From: an uncultured Acidimicrobiaceae bacterium
Lineage (GTDB): Bacteria > Actinomycetota > Acidimicrobiia > Acidimicrobiales > MedAcidi-G1
Reading direction: 5' to 3'
NCBI GenBank assembly: GCA_913054115.1
Contig: CAJXIS010000175.1
Coordinates: 1-5,121 of the forward strand
Length of the DNA stretch: 5,121 nucleotides
Shown here in pieces: positions 1 through 5,121 of the stretch. The notes under the pieces are model-generated. The model ran no database searches. It saw nothing but the letters and a program-made list of their open reading frames with translations, and was not told the origin of the DNA. A program made the translations under genes and the position numbers. How positions within the stretch are numbered: the first letter of the stretch is position 1; each line of letters begins with the position of its first letter.

Positions 1-703
1 CGACATCTGGCTCCACGTCGACGGCTGCTACGGGGGCTCGGCTCTGTTCTCCGGGCCCAGGCGCTTCCTGCTGGCCGGCGTCGAGCGATCGGACTCGTTC
101 GTCTGGGACCTGCACAAGATGATGGGGATGACCCAGCAATGCACGGCCCTGCTGGTACGGGAGCCGGAACGGCTCCACTCGTGCTTCTCGATCGGGGCCG
201 ACTACCTCTTCCAGCCCGACAAGCAGTTCGCCGACCACGACCTGGGCGACCGCACCTTCCAGTGTGGGCGCCGTGTCGACGCCCTCAAGCTGTGGCTGGC
301 GTGGAAGTCCCACGGGGATGAGGGGTTCGCCGCACGCATCGAACATGCGGTCGCCATGGCCGACCATGCCCGGTCGGTCATCGACGCCTCCGATGGTGTG
401 TTCTCGGCGCTCGTCCACACCGGATTCACCAACGTGGTCTTCGCCTGGGTCCCGCCCGAGCACCGCCCCCTCGACCTCGCCGCACTCGACGCCGGAGCCA
501 GGGACCGGCTGCACCGCCTGGCGCCTCGCATCAAGTCCCGCATGCAGCAGGAGGGAACGGCGATGGTCGGCTACCAGCCGGTCCACGGGATCAACACGTT
601 CCGCCTGCTGTTCATGAACCCCGAGGTCACGACCGGTGATGTCGATGCGGTCCTGGGACACCTCGCCCGCTACGGCGCCGAGGAGTGGGCGGAACTCGAG
701 TGA
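1..703 (+). CDS. PLP-dependent group II decarboxylase, glutamate/cysteine-sulfinate decarboxylase-like (5' partial)
   Basis: This is the C-terminal 233 residues of a fold-type I PLP enzyme that decarboxylates an amino acid; the reading frame enters at base 2 and the start lies outside the window. Residues 5-12 read HVDGCYGG, where Asp7 would bind the PLP pyridine nitrogen. DLHK at 36-39 carries the Schiff-base lysine Lys39 (bases 116-118). YLFQPDKQ at 68-75 matches the mobile catalytic loop of human GAD67. Tyr68 lies 29 residues after the lysine, the same spacing as Lys405 to Tyr434 in GAD67. Arg201 in NTFRLLFMNP aligns with the substrate-carboxylate arginine, Arg567 of GAD67. CGRRVDALKLWLAWK is also typical of the family. 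The GAD67 comparison is from memory. Substrate could be glutamate, cysteine sulfinate or aspartate (beta-alanine formation, as in Vibrio PanP); the fragment cannot decide. It appears intact to its TGA stop, and the following gene is 112 bp away. Confidence 0.93.
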   Translation, partial: DIWLHVDGCYGGSALFSGPRRFLLAGVERSDSFVWDLHKMMGMTQQCTALLVREPERLHSCFSIGADYLFQPDKQFADHDLGDRTFQCGRRVDALKLWLAWKSHGDEGFAARIEHAVAMADHARSVIDASDGVFSALVHTGFTNVVFAWVPPEHRPLDLAALDAGARDRLHRLAPRIKSRMQQEGTAMVGYQPVHGINTFRLLFMNPEVTTGDVDAVLGHLARYGAEEWAELE

Positions 704-723
704 TGCTGGAGTCGAAGAATCCC

Positions 724-739
724 CCGGCCGTGAGGCCGG
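724..739 (+). terminator. GC-rich hairpin with GNRA tetraloop, possible terminator of the decarboxylase transcript
   Basis: A perfect 6-bp stem, CCGGCC (724-729) pairing with GGCCGG (734-739), closes a GTGA loop that fits the stable GNRA class. It lies 20 bp after the decarboxylase stop and is followed by only TTCT, not a real T-tract. It could be a weak intrinsic terminator or a 3'-end stabilising hairpin. The role is inferred; the hairpin itself is seen directly. Confidence 0.4.
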
Positions 740-805
740 TTCTCCGCCCACCCACGTAGGTTGCGGCCTTCACGATCGGAACGACTCGGCGGACCGACAT
801 CGAGT

Positions 806-810
806 GGGAG
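806..810 (+). promoter_or_regulatory. Ribosome binding site of the mycoredoxin gene
   Basis: GGGAG lies 5 bases before the TTG at 816. It decides that start over the in-frame GTG at 804, which overlaps the site itself and has no comparable purine run before it. Confidence 0.55.
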
Positions 811-815
811 ACACA

Positions 816-1061
816 TTGAGCAGCAACGTCACCGTCTACTGGCGGCCCGGGTGCGGGTTCTGTCACCGGCTGTTCCGGGGGTTCGACAAAGCCGGGCTGG
901 AGCGCACCGAGCGCAACATCTGGGAGGACCCGGAGGCCCGGGAGCAGCTCCGTGGATTCACCGGTGGCAACGAGACCGTGCCCACGGTCGTGGTAGGTGG
1001 CCAGGTGCTGGTCAACCCCCGCCCCGAAGAGGTCGTCGCCCTCGCCCAACTGGGGCTCTGA
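816..1061 (+). CDS. Mycoredoxin / glutaredoxin-like protein
   Basis: An 81-residue thioredoxin-fold oxidoreductase, a normal length for mycoredoxins. Strand beta-1 VTVYW (5-9) leads into the redox motif C13-G-F-C16, followed by HRL. GGNETVPTV (50-58) supplies the cis-proline Pro56 and the conserved glycine/asparagine stretch. NPRPEEV (67-73) matches the NPSADEV region of Mycobacterium tuberculosis Mrx1 as I recall it. Mycoredoxins reduce mixed disulfides between proteins and mycothiol in the cytoplasm, with electrons from mycothiol and mycothione reductase. The start chosen is TTG at 816, because GGGAG (806-810) lies 5 bases upstream and the protein then begins just before beta-1. GTG at 804 is an in-frame alternative adding four residues. 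The frame stays open further upstream but has no glutaredoxin-like content there. It converges on the lipoprotein gene with 3 bp between stops. NrdH-type redoxin is the alternative call, but CGFC and the NP motif favour mycoredoxin. Confidence 0.9.
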   Translation: MSSNVTVYWRPGCGFCHRLFRGFDKAGLERTERNIWEDPEAREQLRGFTGGNETVPTVVVGGQVLVNPRPEEVVALAQLGL

Positions 1062-1068
1062 GCCTCAG
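1058..1068. repeat. 11-bp perfect palindrome spanning both convergent stop codons
   Basis: CTGAG-C-CTCAG is symmetric around base 1063 and contains the mycoredoxin TGA (1059-1061) and, on the other strand, the lipoprotein TGA (1067-1065). A 5-bp stem with a 1-base centre is too short to fold as a terminator by itself and neither side has a T-tract. Part of the symmetry follows simply from two TGA codons facing each other. Confidence 0.5.
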
Positions 1069-2984
1069 CCGTCGAGCATCCGGCCGACGCACGGGCCGGC
1101 GCAGACGTCGATCACCTGGCCGGTCAACAGGAAGGTGAGCGCCTGTTGGAGCGCCCGGTCCTCACCGGAAGCCGCCCCGTGCGGGTCAGACCCGTAGTCG
1201 GGTGAGAAGGGCGCAAGGTTCACCGTGGGCGGCGGGGGCGTCCCGAAGTCCCAGACGCCGAGCGTCGCACCCGAGGCGGGGTAGGCGGCGACCCGTTCGA
1301 TCCCCCAGAACGGGACCGTGTCGAGGCTGCGGCCGTCACTGAGCGGCGGATCGTTGACGAGTGCGCCGATCGTGCGGGCGAACGCCTCGGTCGCCACGTT
1401 GGCGACCTGGTGGTCGCCGAAGGCCTCGAGCAGGAACACGTTCTTGGCCTCGATGCCCGGATACGGATCGGCGGTGAGGTGCTGGGCGTAGGCCTGGTTC
1501 TCGCCCCGGTCCCAGAGCAGTTGCGCCAGCTGCATGACCAGGACCTGCTCGACCGGGTCGGGGTAGGCGGCGTCGAACACGGCCTGCAGCGGAGGCCAGT
1601 CGCTGGAGCGGTCGAGCAGCACGTTGTAGTTCATGGCCGGAACGCCGAGCATCACATCGGACCACTCCGTCGACACGGCCGACGCTGCGCCCCCGAGGAT
1701 GCCCCCCTGGCTGTTGCCGAGAAACGACGTGCCCTCGCCGGACAGCAGCGGCGAGCCGTCGTCGGCCTGGAACGCCGGGTCGGTCACGAATCCCTGCGGG
1801 CTGTTGACCAGCCGGCCCAGCAGCTGGAAGGCCAGGTGGGCCTGCTGGAGGCGGTCGGCCTGCTCCGGGAAGCGGGACATCTCGGCGAGGATCTCGACGA
1901 CCGCCGGCACGTCCTCGCTCGCCATGCCAATCCAGTCCGTGGCGCAGCCGGCCGCCAGCCCGAGCGCGGCGAACCCCTCGAAGAAGTCCACCTCCGCCCG
2001 GCTGCCGAGCAGTCCGTGGCCGTAGAGCACCGTCGGGACCGGGCCGGGCGGCGAGGCGGGGAGCACGCAGCGGAAACGGGCGGGGTAGTCGGGGTGCTCG
2101 GCACTGCGAACAGGGATGCCGTCTTCGAGCAGGAACCGGTTGCCCGGACCGCCGTCGCCCGTCAGGAAGTTCGGGAGGGCGAATGTGCCCTCCACGAACC
2201 GGATCGTGTCGCCCTCCACGGAGGTCACCTCGAAGGCGGGGGCGCCGTCGTCTCCCATCTCGTCGTAGGCGTCGGAGCGGATGGCCAGCAGCCGGCCGGA
2301 GAGGCTCTCGGCGCCGGCGATCGTGAAGGTCCATTCGAGGGGGAGGTCCAGTTCGACCGGGTATCCCTCGCTGTCGAGCAGGCCGTCGACCTCGACGAGG
2401 TACTCGTGGTCCTCGAGCAGCGCCGTGGCCGGACGGACCATCAGCAGCTGTTCGCCGACCGGGGCGGTGGCGTCCATCTCGGCCCAGTAGGGCCACCGAT
2501 CGCCGGTCGTGAGGTCCGTGAGCCGGATCGGGGTCGCCGCCTCGAGGGAAGCCCCGATGTCGGTCGAGCCGGGAACACCCGATGCGGCGAGGTCGGCGTC
2601 GGGGACGAACAGGAGGATGGCCGAGCCGGGGGAGAAGCCATCGGCCCGGTTCTGGTCGGTCAGGTCGACCGGTACACCGTCGACGTTCCGGAGTGAGGCG
2701 TCGGCGGGAATCGACAGGCGTCGTCCGGTGGCCGTGGTGTCGTCGGCGACGGTGAAGGCGTCGTTGGGCCACGGCAGCAGGCAGGCACGGAGGTCACGGT
2801 CGTCGCATTGCCCGGTGGGGGGAACGGTGGCGGTGGTGGTGGGAGGGGCGGTGGTGGTGGGTGGCGCGGTGGTGGATGGGGCGTTGGTGGCGGCCGGGGC
2901 GGTGGGTGCCGAGCTGCAGGCGGCAACGACAAGGAGGCCGGTGATCAGCAGCGTGAATCCCCGTGTCGAATGCGAACAAGGCAT
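1065..2984 (-). CDS. Secreted lipoprotein with Ig-like N-terminal region and alpha/beta-hydrolase (lipase/esterase-like) domain
   Basis: A 639-residue exported lipoprotein. Residues 1-22 form a signal peptide (hydrophobic TLLITGLLVV) ending in lipobox VAAC, so Cys23 would be lipidated and anchored on the outer face of the membrane. Residues 24-58 are a Thr/Pro/Ala tether. QCDDRDLRACLLPWPND (59-75) opens a region containing DGFSPGS (115-121) and an Ig-like stretch at about 150-222 (LLEDHEYLVEV, then LLDSEGYPVE). The hydrolase covers about 315-625: oxyanion motif YGHGLLG (321-327), nucleophile elbow GNSQGG with Ser425, probable acid Asp524 in FGDHQV, and probable base His602 in DPHG. Cys60/68, Cys306/347 and Cys628/632 could form disulfides. 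The arrangement recalls secreted lipases with a virulence-factor-lipase N-terminal domain (VolA type), so a lipid ester substrate is plausible but unproven. ATG 2984 is preferred because it puts the signal peptide at the terminus; ATG 3017 would add 11 residues. It is transcribed divergently from the membrane protein gene. Confidence 0.88.
   Translation of the reverse strand: MPCSHSTRGFTLLITGLLVVAACSSAPTAPAATNAPSTTAPPTTTAPPTTTATVPPTGQCDDRDLRACLLPWPNDAFTVADDTTATGRRLSIPADASLRNVDGVPVDLTDQNRADGFSPGSAILLFVPDADLAASGVPGSTDIGASLEAATPIRLTDLTTGDRWPYWAEMDATAPVGEQLLMVRPATALLEDHEYLVEVDGLLDSEGYPVELDLPLEWTFTIAGAESLSGRLLAIRSDAYDEMGDDGAPAFEVTSVEGDTIRFVEGTFALPNFLTGDGGPGNRFLLEDGIPVRSAEHPDYPARFRCVLPASPPGPVPTVLYGHGLLGSRAEVDFFEGFAALGLAAGCATDWIGMASEDVPAVVEILAEMSRFPEQADRLQQAHLAFQLLGRLVNSPQGFVTDPAFQADDGSPLLSGEGTSFLGNSQGGILGGAASAVSTEWSDVMLGVPAMNYNVLLDRSSDWPPLQAVFDAAYPDPVEQVLVMQLAQLLWDRGENQAYAQHLTADPYPGIEAKNVFLLEAFGDHQVANVATEAFARTIGALVNDPPLSDGRSLDTVPFWGIERVAAYPASGATLGVWDFGTPPPPTVNLAPFSPDYGSDPHGAASGEDRALQQALTFLLTGQVIDVCAGPCVGRMLDG
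2832..2885 (-). repeat. Three tandem 18-bp units encoding the Thr/Pro lipoprotein tether
   Basis: On the plus strand three 18-base units follow one another (2832-2849, 2850-2867, 2868-2885). Each begins GGTGGTGG and they drift toward the third copy. On the coding strand they give the TTTAPP-type repeats after the lipobox. The plus strand is very G-rich, with many GG and GGG runs. Such repeats can change length in frame. A low-complexity spacer between lipid anchor and folded domain is the obvious role. Confidence 0.7.
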
Positions 2985-2990
2985 CCGCCG

Positions 2991-2996
2991 AACGTA
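2991..2996 (-). promoter_or_regulatory. Possible -10 box of a leaderless promoter for the lipoprotein gene
   Basis: On the minus strand TACGTT (fits TANNNT) ends exactly 6 bases before the ATG at 2984. Transcription would then begin on the A of the start codon. No Shine-Dalgarno sequence precedes this ATG, which agrees with leaderless translation, common in Actinomycetota. No recognisable -35 lies 16-18 bp further upstream, so the call is tentative. Confidence 0.35.
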
Positions 2997-3027
2997 ATCG
3001 GTAGGCAATTGGTGCATCGTGGTCGGG

Positions 3028-3040
3028 TGCACACTGTGCA
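3028..3040. promoter_or_regulatory. Candidate operator: perfect 13-bp palindrome in the divergent intergenic region
   Basis: TGCACA-C-TGTGCA is a perfect 6-bp inverted repeat around one central base. It lies in the 67 bp between the divergent starts of the lipoprotein and the membrane protein, 11 bp before the ATG at 3052 and about 44-56 bp upstream of the proposed lipoprotein start site. The hexamer GGTGCA also occurs 15 bp to the left (3011-3016 and 3026-3031). The position suits a factor controlling one or both genes. No specific regulator family is recognised. Confidence 0.4.
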
Positions 3041-3051
3041 ACGATGACCGC

Positions 3052-4824
3052 ATGATGTTCCTCGGAATCCTCTCGAACCTCATCCCTCTGTTCGTCATCT
3101 TCGGCATCGTGATGCTGGTACGCCGAGCGCGGTCGGGATCGCCCGAGACCGGTGACGCAAGCGTGTCGCTGCGGCGACTGCTCGAATACGTCTTTCTCGG
3201 CGTCGCCCTGATACTTGCCGTTGCCGGACTCACCGGCCTGCTGTCGTACCTGCTCGAGGCGGTCGTCGATGGCACCGACCAGGTCGATGCCCCCTCGTGG
3301 GCCGTCACGAGCCTGCTGGTCGGCGGCATCGCACTCTGGTTCCTCGCCAGGAACGTGCGTCGCCGGTTCGCCGAGTCACCCGAGGAGCAGGCATCCCTCG
3401 GCTGGGTGCTCTACCAGGGCTTCGTCGAGTTGGCGGCAGCGAACGTGGTGGCCATCAACGCCGTAGGGATCCTGAACTGGCTGATCGCCGACGGTGGCGG
3501 AGATGACATCGCCTTCGATCGGGACAATCTCGTGAACCTGCTCGTCGCGGGAGCGCTTCTGGCGCTCCACGTCCGCCTCGGCGACCGAGTCGTGGCCGGC
3601 GAAAGGGTCCGGACTTCCCTGGTCCCGTTCGCCGCCAGCGTGGTGGGTCTCGCCGGTATCGCAGCGATGACGGGCTGGCTAGTGGCCACGCCGGCCTACA
3701 TGGCCTATGAGGCGGTCACCGGCTACGACGATGCCGGCGTCCGATGGTCGGACTTGCGCGACGCACTCCCGTTCATCCTCGTCTTCGGCACGGTGTGGTG
3801 GTGGTACTGGCTGCGCCAGGCTGTCCACGAGCGGGGCACCACCCTCCACCACGCGTACGTGCTGTTCATCGGGGTACTTCCCGGCCTCGTGGTGCTTGTG
3901 GGCATTTCGGTGGCGCTGCCGGCGTTATTCATAAACCGCTTGTTCGACTGGAGAGACGGGCCGGCTGCCGAGTATTTCTTCTTTCTGCCGGGGATGCTCG
4001 CCACGGCGCTCGTGGCTGGCGCCGTGTGGCGTTACCACCGGTTCCTGCTGCCGCCGCAGGAGGGCCGTCCCCGCAACGACGTCGATCGGGCCGCCGACCA
4101 CCTCGGCGCCTGGGTGGGGCTGTGCACGCTCCTCGTCGGCGTCACGATCTTCCTGTTCGTCGCCTTCCACCACCTGACGCCGGCACCGTCCGGTGCCGAA
4201 CGCGAGGCCACGATGGTGGTCATCATCGGCATGCCACTGTTGGTGGTCGGCAGCCTCGTCTGGCGCCGCTTCTGGCAGTCCATCCAGTCCCATTCGGGCG
4301 ATCCGGACGAGGTCGGATCGGTCGTCCGGCGGACCTACCTGTACATCATCTTCGGGATCTCCGGGGTCGTGGCGCTCGCCACGTCGCTGTTCCTCGTGTT
4401 CCAGGTCATCGACCAGATCCTCAACACGTCGTTCGACCGCCAGGGCATCTGGGACCTGCACGGGCCGCTCGCCATCGCCCTGACCGCCGGGGTGGCCGCC
4501 GGCTGCCACCGCCGCGTCATGCGCGCCGACCAGAAGGTGCTCGACGCAGTCGTGCCCGCACAGCCTCCTCCTCCTCCTCCTCCTCCCGGGCGACGGGGAC
4601 CCGGCCGGGTCATCGTGGTCGCCGCCGATCCGGCCCCGTTGGCCGCTGCCGTCGAGATGGCGACCGGTGCCGAGGTCGAGATGATCCGCCGCAGCGATGT
4701 GCCGCCGATGGTGTTCGACCTCGACGTGGCGCGGATGGAGATCGCCGAGTCGAGCGCTGCCACGCTGATGGTGGTCGTGGGCCCCGACGGGACCATGCTG
4801 CTGATCCCCGTCGATCGATCCTGA
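3052..4824 (+). CDS. Multipass membrane protein (about 13 TM) with repeated 2-TM hairpins and a cytosolic C-terminal domain; DUF5671-like
   Basis: A 590-residue integral membrane protein of unknown function. Hydrophobic segments by eye: 2-22, 43-67, 82-100, 118-146, 158-176, 188-214, 238-256, 266-296, 309-327, 352-373, 387-405, 428-456 and 471-489. Basic clusters (RRAR 24-27, RRR 103-105, WRYHR 326-330, WRR 404-406, HRR 486-488) fall on every second loop and acidic loops on the other side. This predicts an outside N-terminus and a cytoplasmic C-terminus. After the first helix the rest reads as six two-helix units. Motifs such as RRLLEYVFLG (41-50) and RRTYLYIIFG (427-436) remind me of DUF5671 proteins; that is recall, not a search. 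A tether of eight prolines (505-512) leads to a soluble 70-residue tail. ATG 3052 is chosen because the protein then opens with a helix; GTG 3019 would add 11 residues lying over the palindrome. Neither start has a clear Shine-Dalgarno sequence. It is followed closely by the SRPBCC gene. Confidence 0.85.
   Translation: MMFLGILSNLIPLFVIFGIVMLVRRARSGSPETGDASVSLRRLLEYVFLGVALILAVAGLTGLLSYLLEAVVDGTDQVDAPSWAVTSLLVGGIALWFLARNVRRRFAESPEEQASLGWVLYQGFVELAAANVVAINAVGILNWLIADGGGDDIAFDRDNLVNLLVAGALLALHVRLGDRVVAGERVRTSLVPFAASVVGLAGIAAMTGWLVATPAYMAYEAVTGYDDAGVRWSDLRDALPFILVFGTVWWWYWLRQAVHERGTTLHHAYVLFIGVLPGLVVLVGISVALPALFINRLFDWRDGPAAEYFFFLPGMLATALVAGAVWRYHRFLLPPQEGRPRNDVDRAADHLGAWVGLCTLLVGVTIFLFVAFHHLTPAPSGAEREATMVVIIGMPLLVVGSLVWRRFWQSIQSHSGDPDEVGSVVRRTYLYIIFGISGVVALATSLFLVFQVIDQILNTSFDRQGIWDLHGPLAIALTAGVAAGCHRRVMRADQKVLDAVVPAQPPPPPPPPGRRGPGRVIVVAADPAPLAAAVEMATGAEVEMIRRSDVPPMVFDLDVARMEIAESSAATLMVVVGPDGTMLLIPVDRS
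4564..4584 (+). repeat. CCT trinucleotide microsatellite (7 copies) encoding a polyproline tether
   Basis: Seven exact CCT codons followed by CCC encode Pro505-Pro512 of the membrane protein, joining the last membrane helix to the cytosolic tail. Identical codons rather than mixed proline codons suggest recent slippage expansion. Copy changes stay in frame and would only alter linker length. Confidence 0.85.
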
Positions 4825-4828
4825 GGAG
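4823..4828 (+). promoter_or_regulatory. Ribosome binding site of the SRPBCC gene, overlapping the upstream stop
   Basis: GAGGAG begins inside the TGA stop of the membrane protein and lies 6 bases before the GTG at 4835. It fixes that GTG as the start over ATG 4847, which is 18 bases away. Overlap with the stop suggests reinitiation or translational coupling. Confidence 0.75.
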
Positions 4829-4834
4829 CGCACC

Positions 4835-5121
4835 GTGGACGGCCCGATGAACGAGCCCGTGAGTGTGAGCCGCGAGGTTTCCGCCACGCCCGAGGAGGTC
4901 TGGGCGCTCGTCAGCGACCTGACCCGGATGGGCGAGTGGTCGCCGGAGGCCAGGGGCGGTCGTTGGGCCGGCGGGGCGGACGGCCCCTCCGTCGGCACCG
5001 TGTTCAGGGGCCGTAACCGCAACGGGCTCTACCGCTGGCGTACCAAGGTGACCGTCATCGAGTGCGATCCGCCGCGGCGGTTCGCCTTCCGGTTGAACAT
5101 TCCGCTCATGGGCGGCTGCGA
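4835..5121 (+). CDS. SRPBCC (START-like / polyketide cyclase-dehydrase) family protein (3' partial)
   Basis: The first 95 residues of a small helix-grip protein that runs off the right edge. After a short leader, VSVSREVSATPEEVW (9-23) gives the first beta strand and helix typical of SRPBCC proteins. LVSDLTRMGEWSPE (25-38) is the usual segment after it, and KVTVIECDPPRRFAFRL (around 73-89) is the middle strand pair. Members bind hydrophobic ligands in a deep cavity; some act as cyclases or lipid carriers, many are uncharacterised, and nothing here fixes the ligand. It starts at GTG 4835 with a strong GAGGAG site, 10 bases after the stop of the membrane protein gene, so the two are probably one operon. 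The C-terminal helix that lines the cavity lies outside the window. Confidence 0.85.
   Translation, partial: MDGPMNEPVSVSREVSATPEEVWALVSDLTRMGEWSPEARGGRWAGGADGPSVGTVFRGRNRNGLYRWRTKVTVIECDPPRRFAFRLNIPLMGGC

Noticed and set aside
757..762. TAGGTT as a -10 box for the mycoredoxin gene
   Set aside because: It fits TANNNT, but no -35 lies 16-18 bp upstream (that stretch is the hairpin), and the match is easily due to chance.
1410..2696. Long open frame on the plus strand opposite the lipoprotein gene (428 residues)
   Set aside because: It lies fully antisense to a well-supported hydrolase, has Arg/Gly/Val/Glu-rich composition without motifs, and long antisense frames are expected in GC-rich DNA.
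2815..2900. G-quadruplex on the plus strand in the repeat region
   Set aside because: G-runs of three or more are separated by loops of about 10-19 bases, so no canonical motif is formed; only weaker two-tetrad forms remain possible.
3019..3051. GTG 3019 as start of the membrane protein
   Set aside because: It would add a polar 11-residue stretch encoded by the palindrome, with no Shine-Dalgarno; ATG 3052 begins directly with a membrane helix.
3744..4850. Plus-strand frame of 368 residues within the membrane protein gene
   Set aside because: Arg/Pro/Gly-rich out-of-frame translation of a gene with strong helix periodicity and a clear stop; no independent evidence.
3925..5022. Long open frame on the minus strand opposite the membrane protein and SRPBCC genes (365 residues)
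   Set aside because: It crosses two supported genes in antisense, is rich in Asp/His/Arg/Gly without domain-like pattern, and fits a GC-driven shadow.

Overview
The window is about 5.1 kb of GC-rich bacterial chromosome with five protein genes. There are no RNA genes, mobile elements or CRISPR arrays. The high GC content, GTG and TTG starts, a mycoredoxin-type glutaredoxin (mycothiol is an actinobacterial thiol) and a lipoprotein with a Thr/Pro-rich tether just after the lipobox all point to Actinomycetota. An Acidimicrobiia-like member is my guess; no ribosomal marker is present to fix the taxon.

Layout from left to right: (1) 1-703, plus strand, the C-terminal part of a PLP-dependent decarboxylase strikingly close to animal glutamate/cysteine-sulfinate decarboxylases, followed by a GNRA-loop hairpin that may end its transcript. 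(2) 816-1061, plus strand, a small mycoredoxin. (3) 1065-2984, minus strand, a secreted lipoprotein with an N-terminal Ig-like region and a C-terminal alpha/beta-hydrolase (lipase/esterase-like) domain. It converges on the mycoredoxin with only 3 bp between stop codons. (4) 3052-4824, plus strand, a roughly 13-TM membrane protein that looks built from six repeated 2-TM hairpins, with a polyproline tether and a small cytoplasmic C-terminal domain. It diverges from the lipoprotein across 67 bp that contain a perfect 13-bp palindrome. (5) 4835 to the right edge, plus strand, the start of an SRPBCC (START-like) protein whose ribosome binding site overlaps the stop region of gene 4.

Genes 4 and 5 form a likely operon, and genes 3 and 4 share a divergent control region. 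The decarboxylase and the mycoredoxin have no evident functional link to the rest. I see no clear defence, mobile or biosynthetic system. The parts least explained by known families are the repeated-hairpin membrane protein with its cytosolic tail and its divergent pairing with a surface hydrolase.
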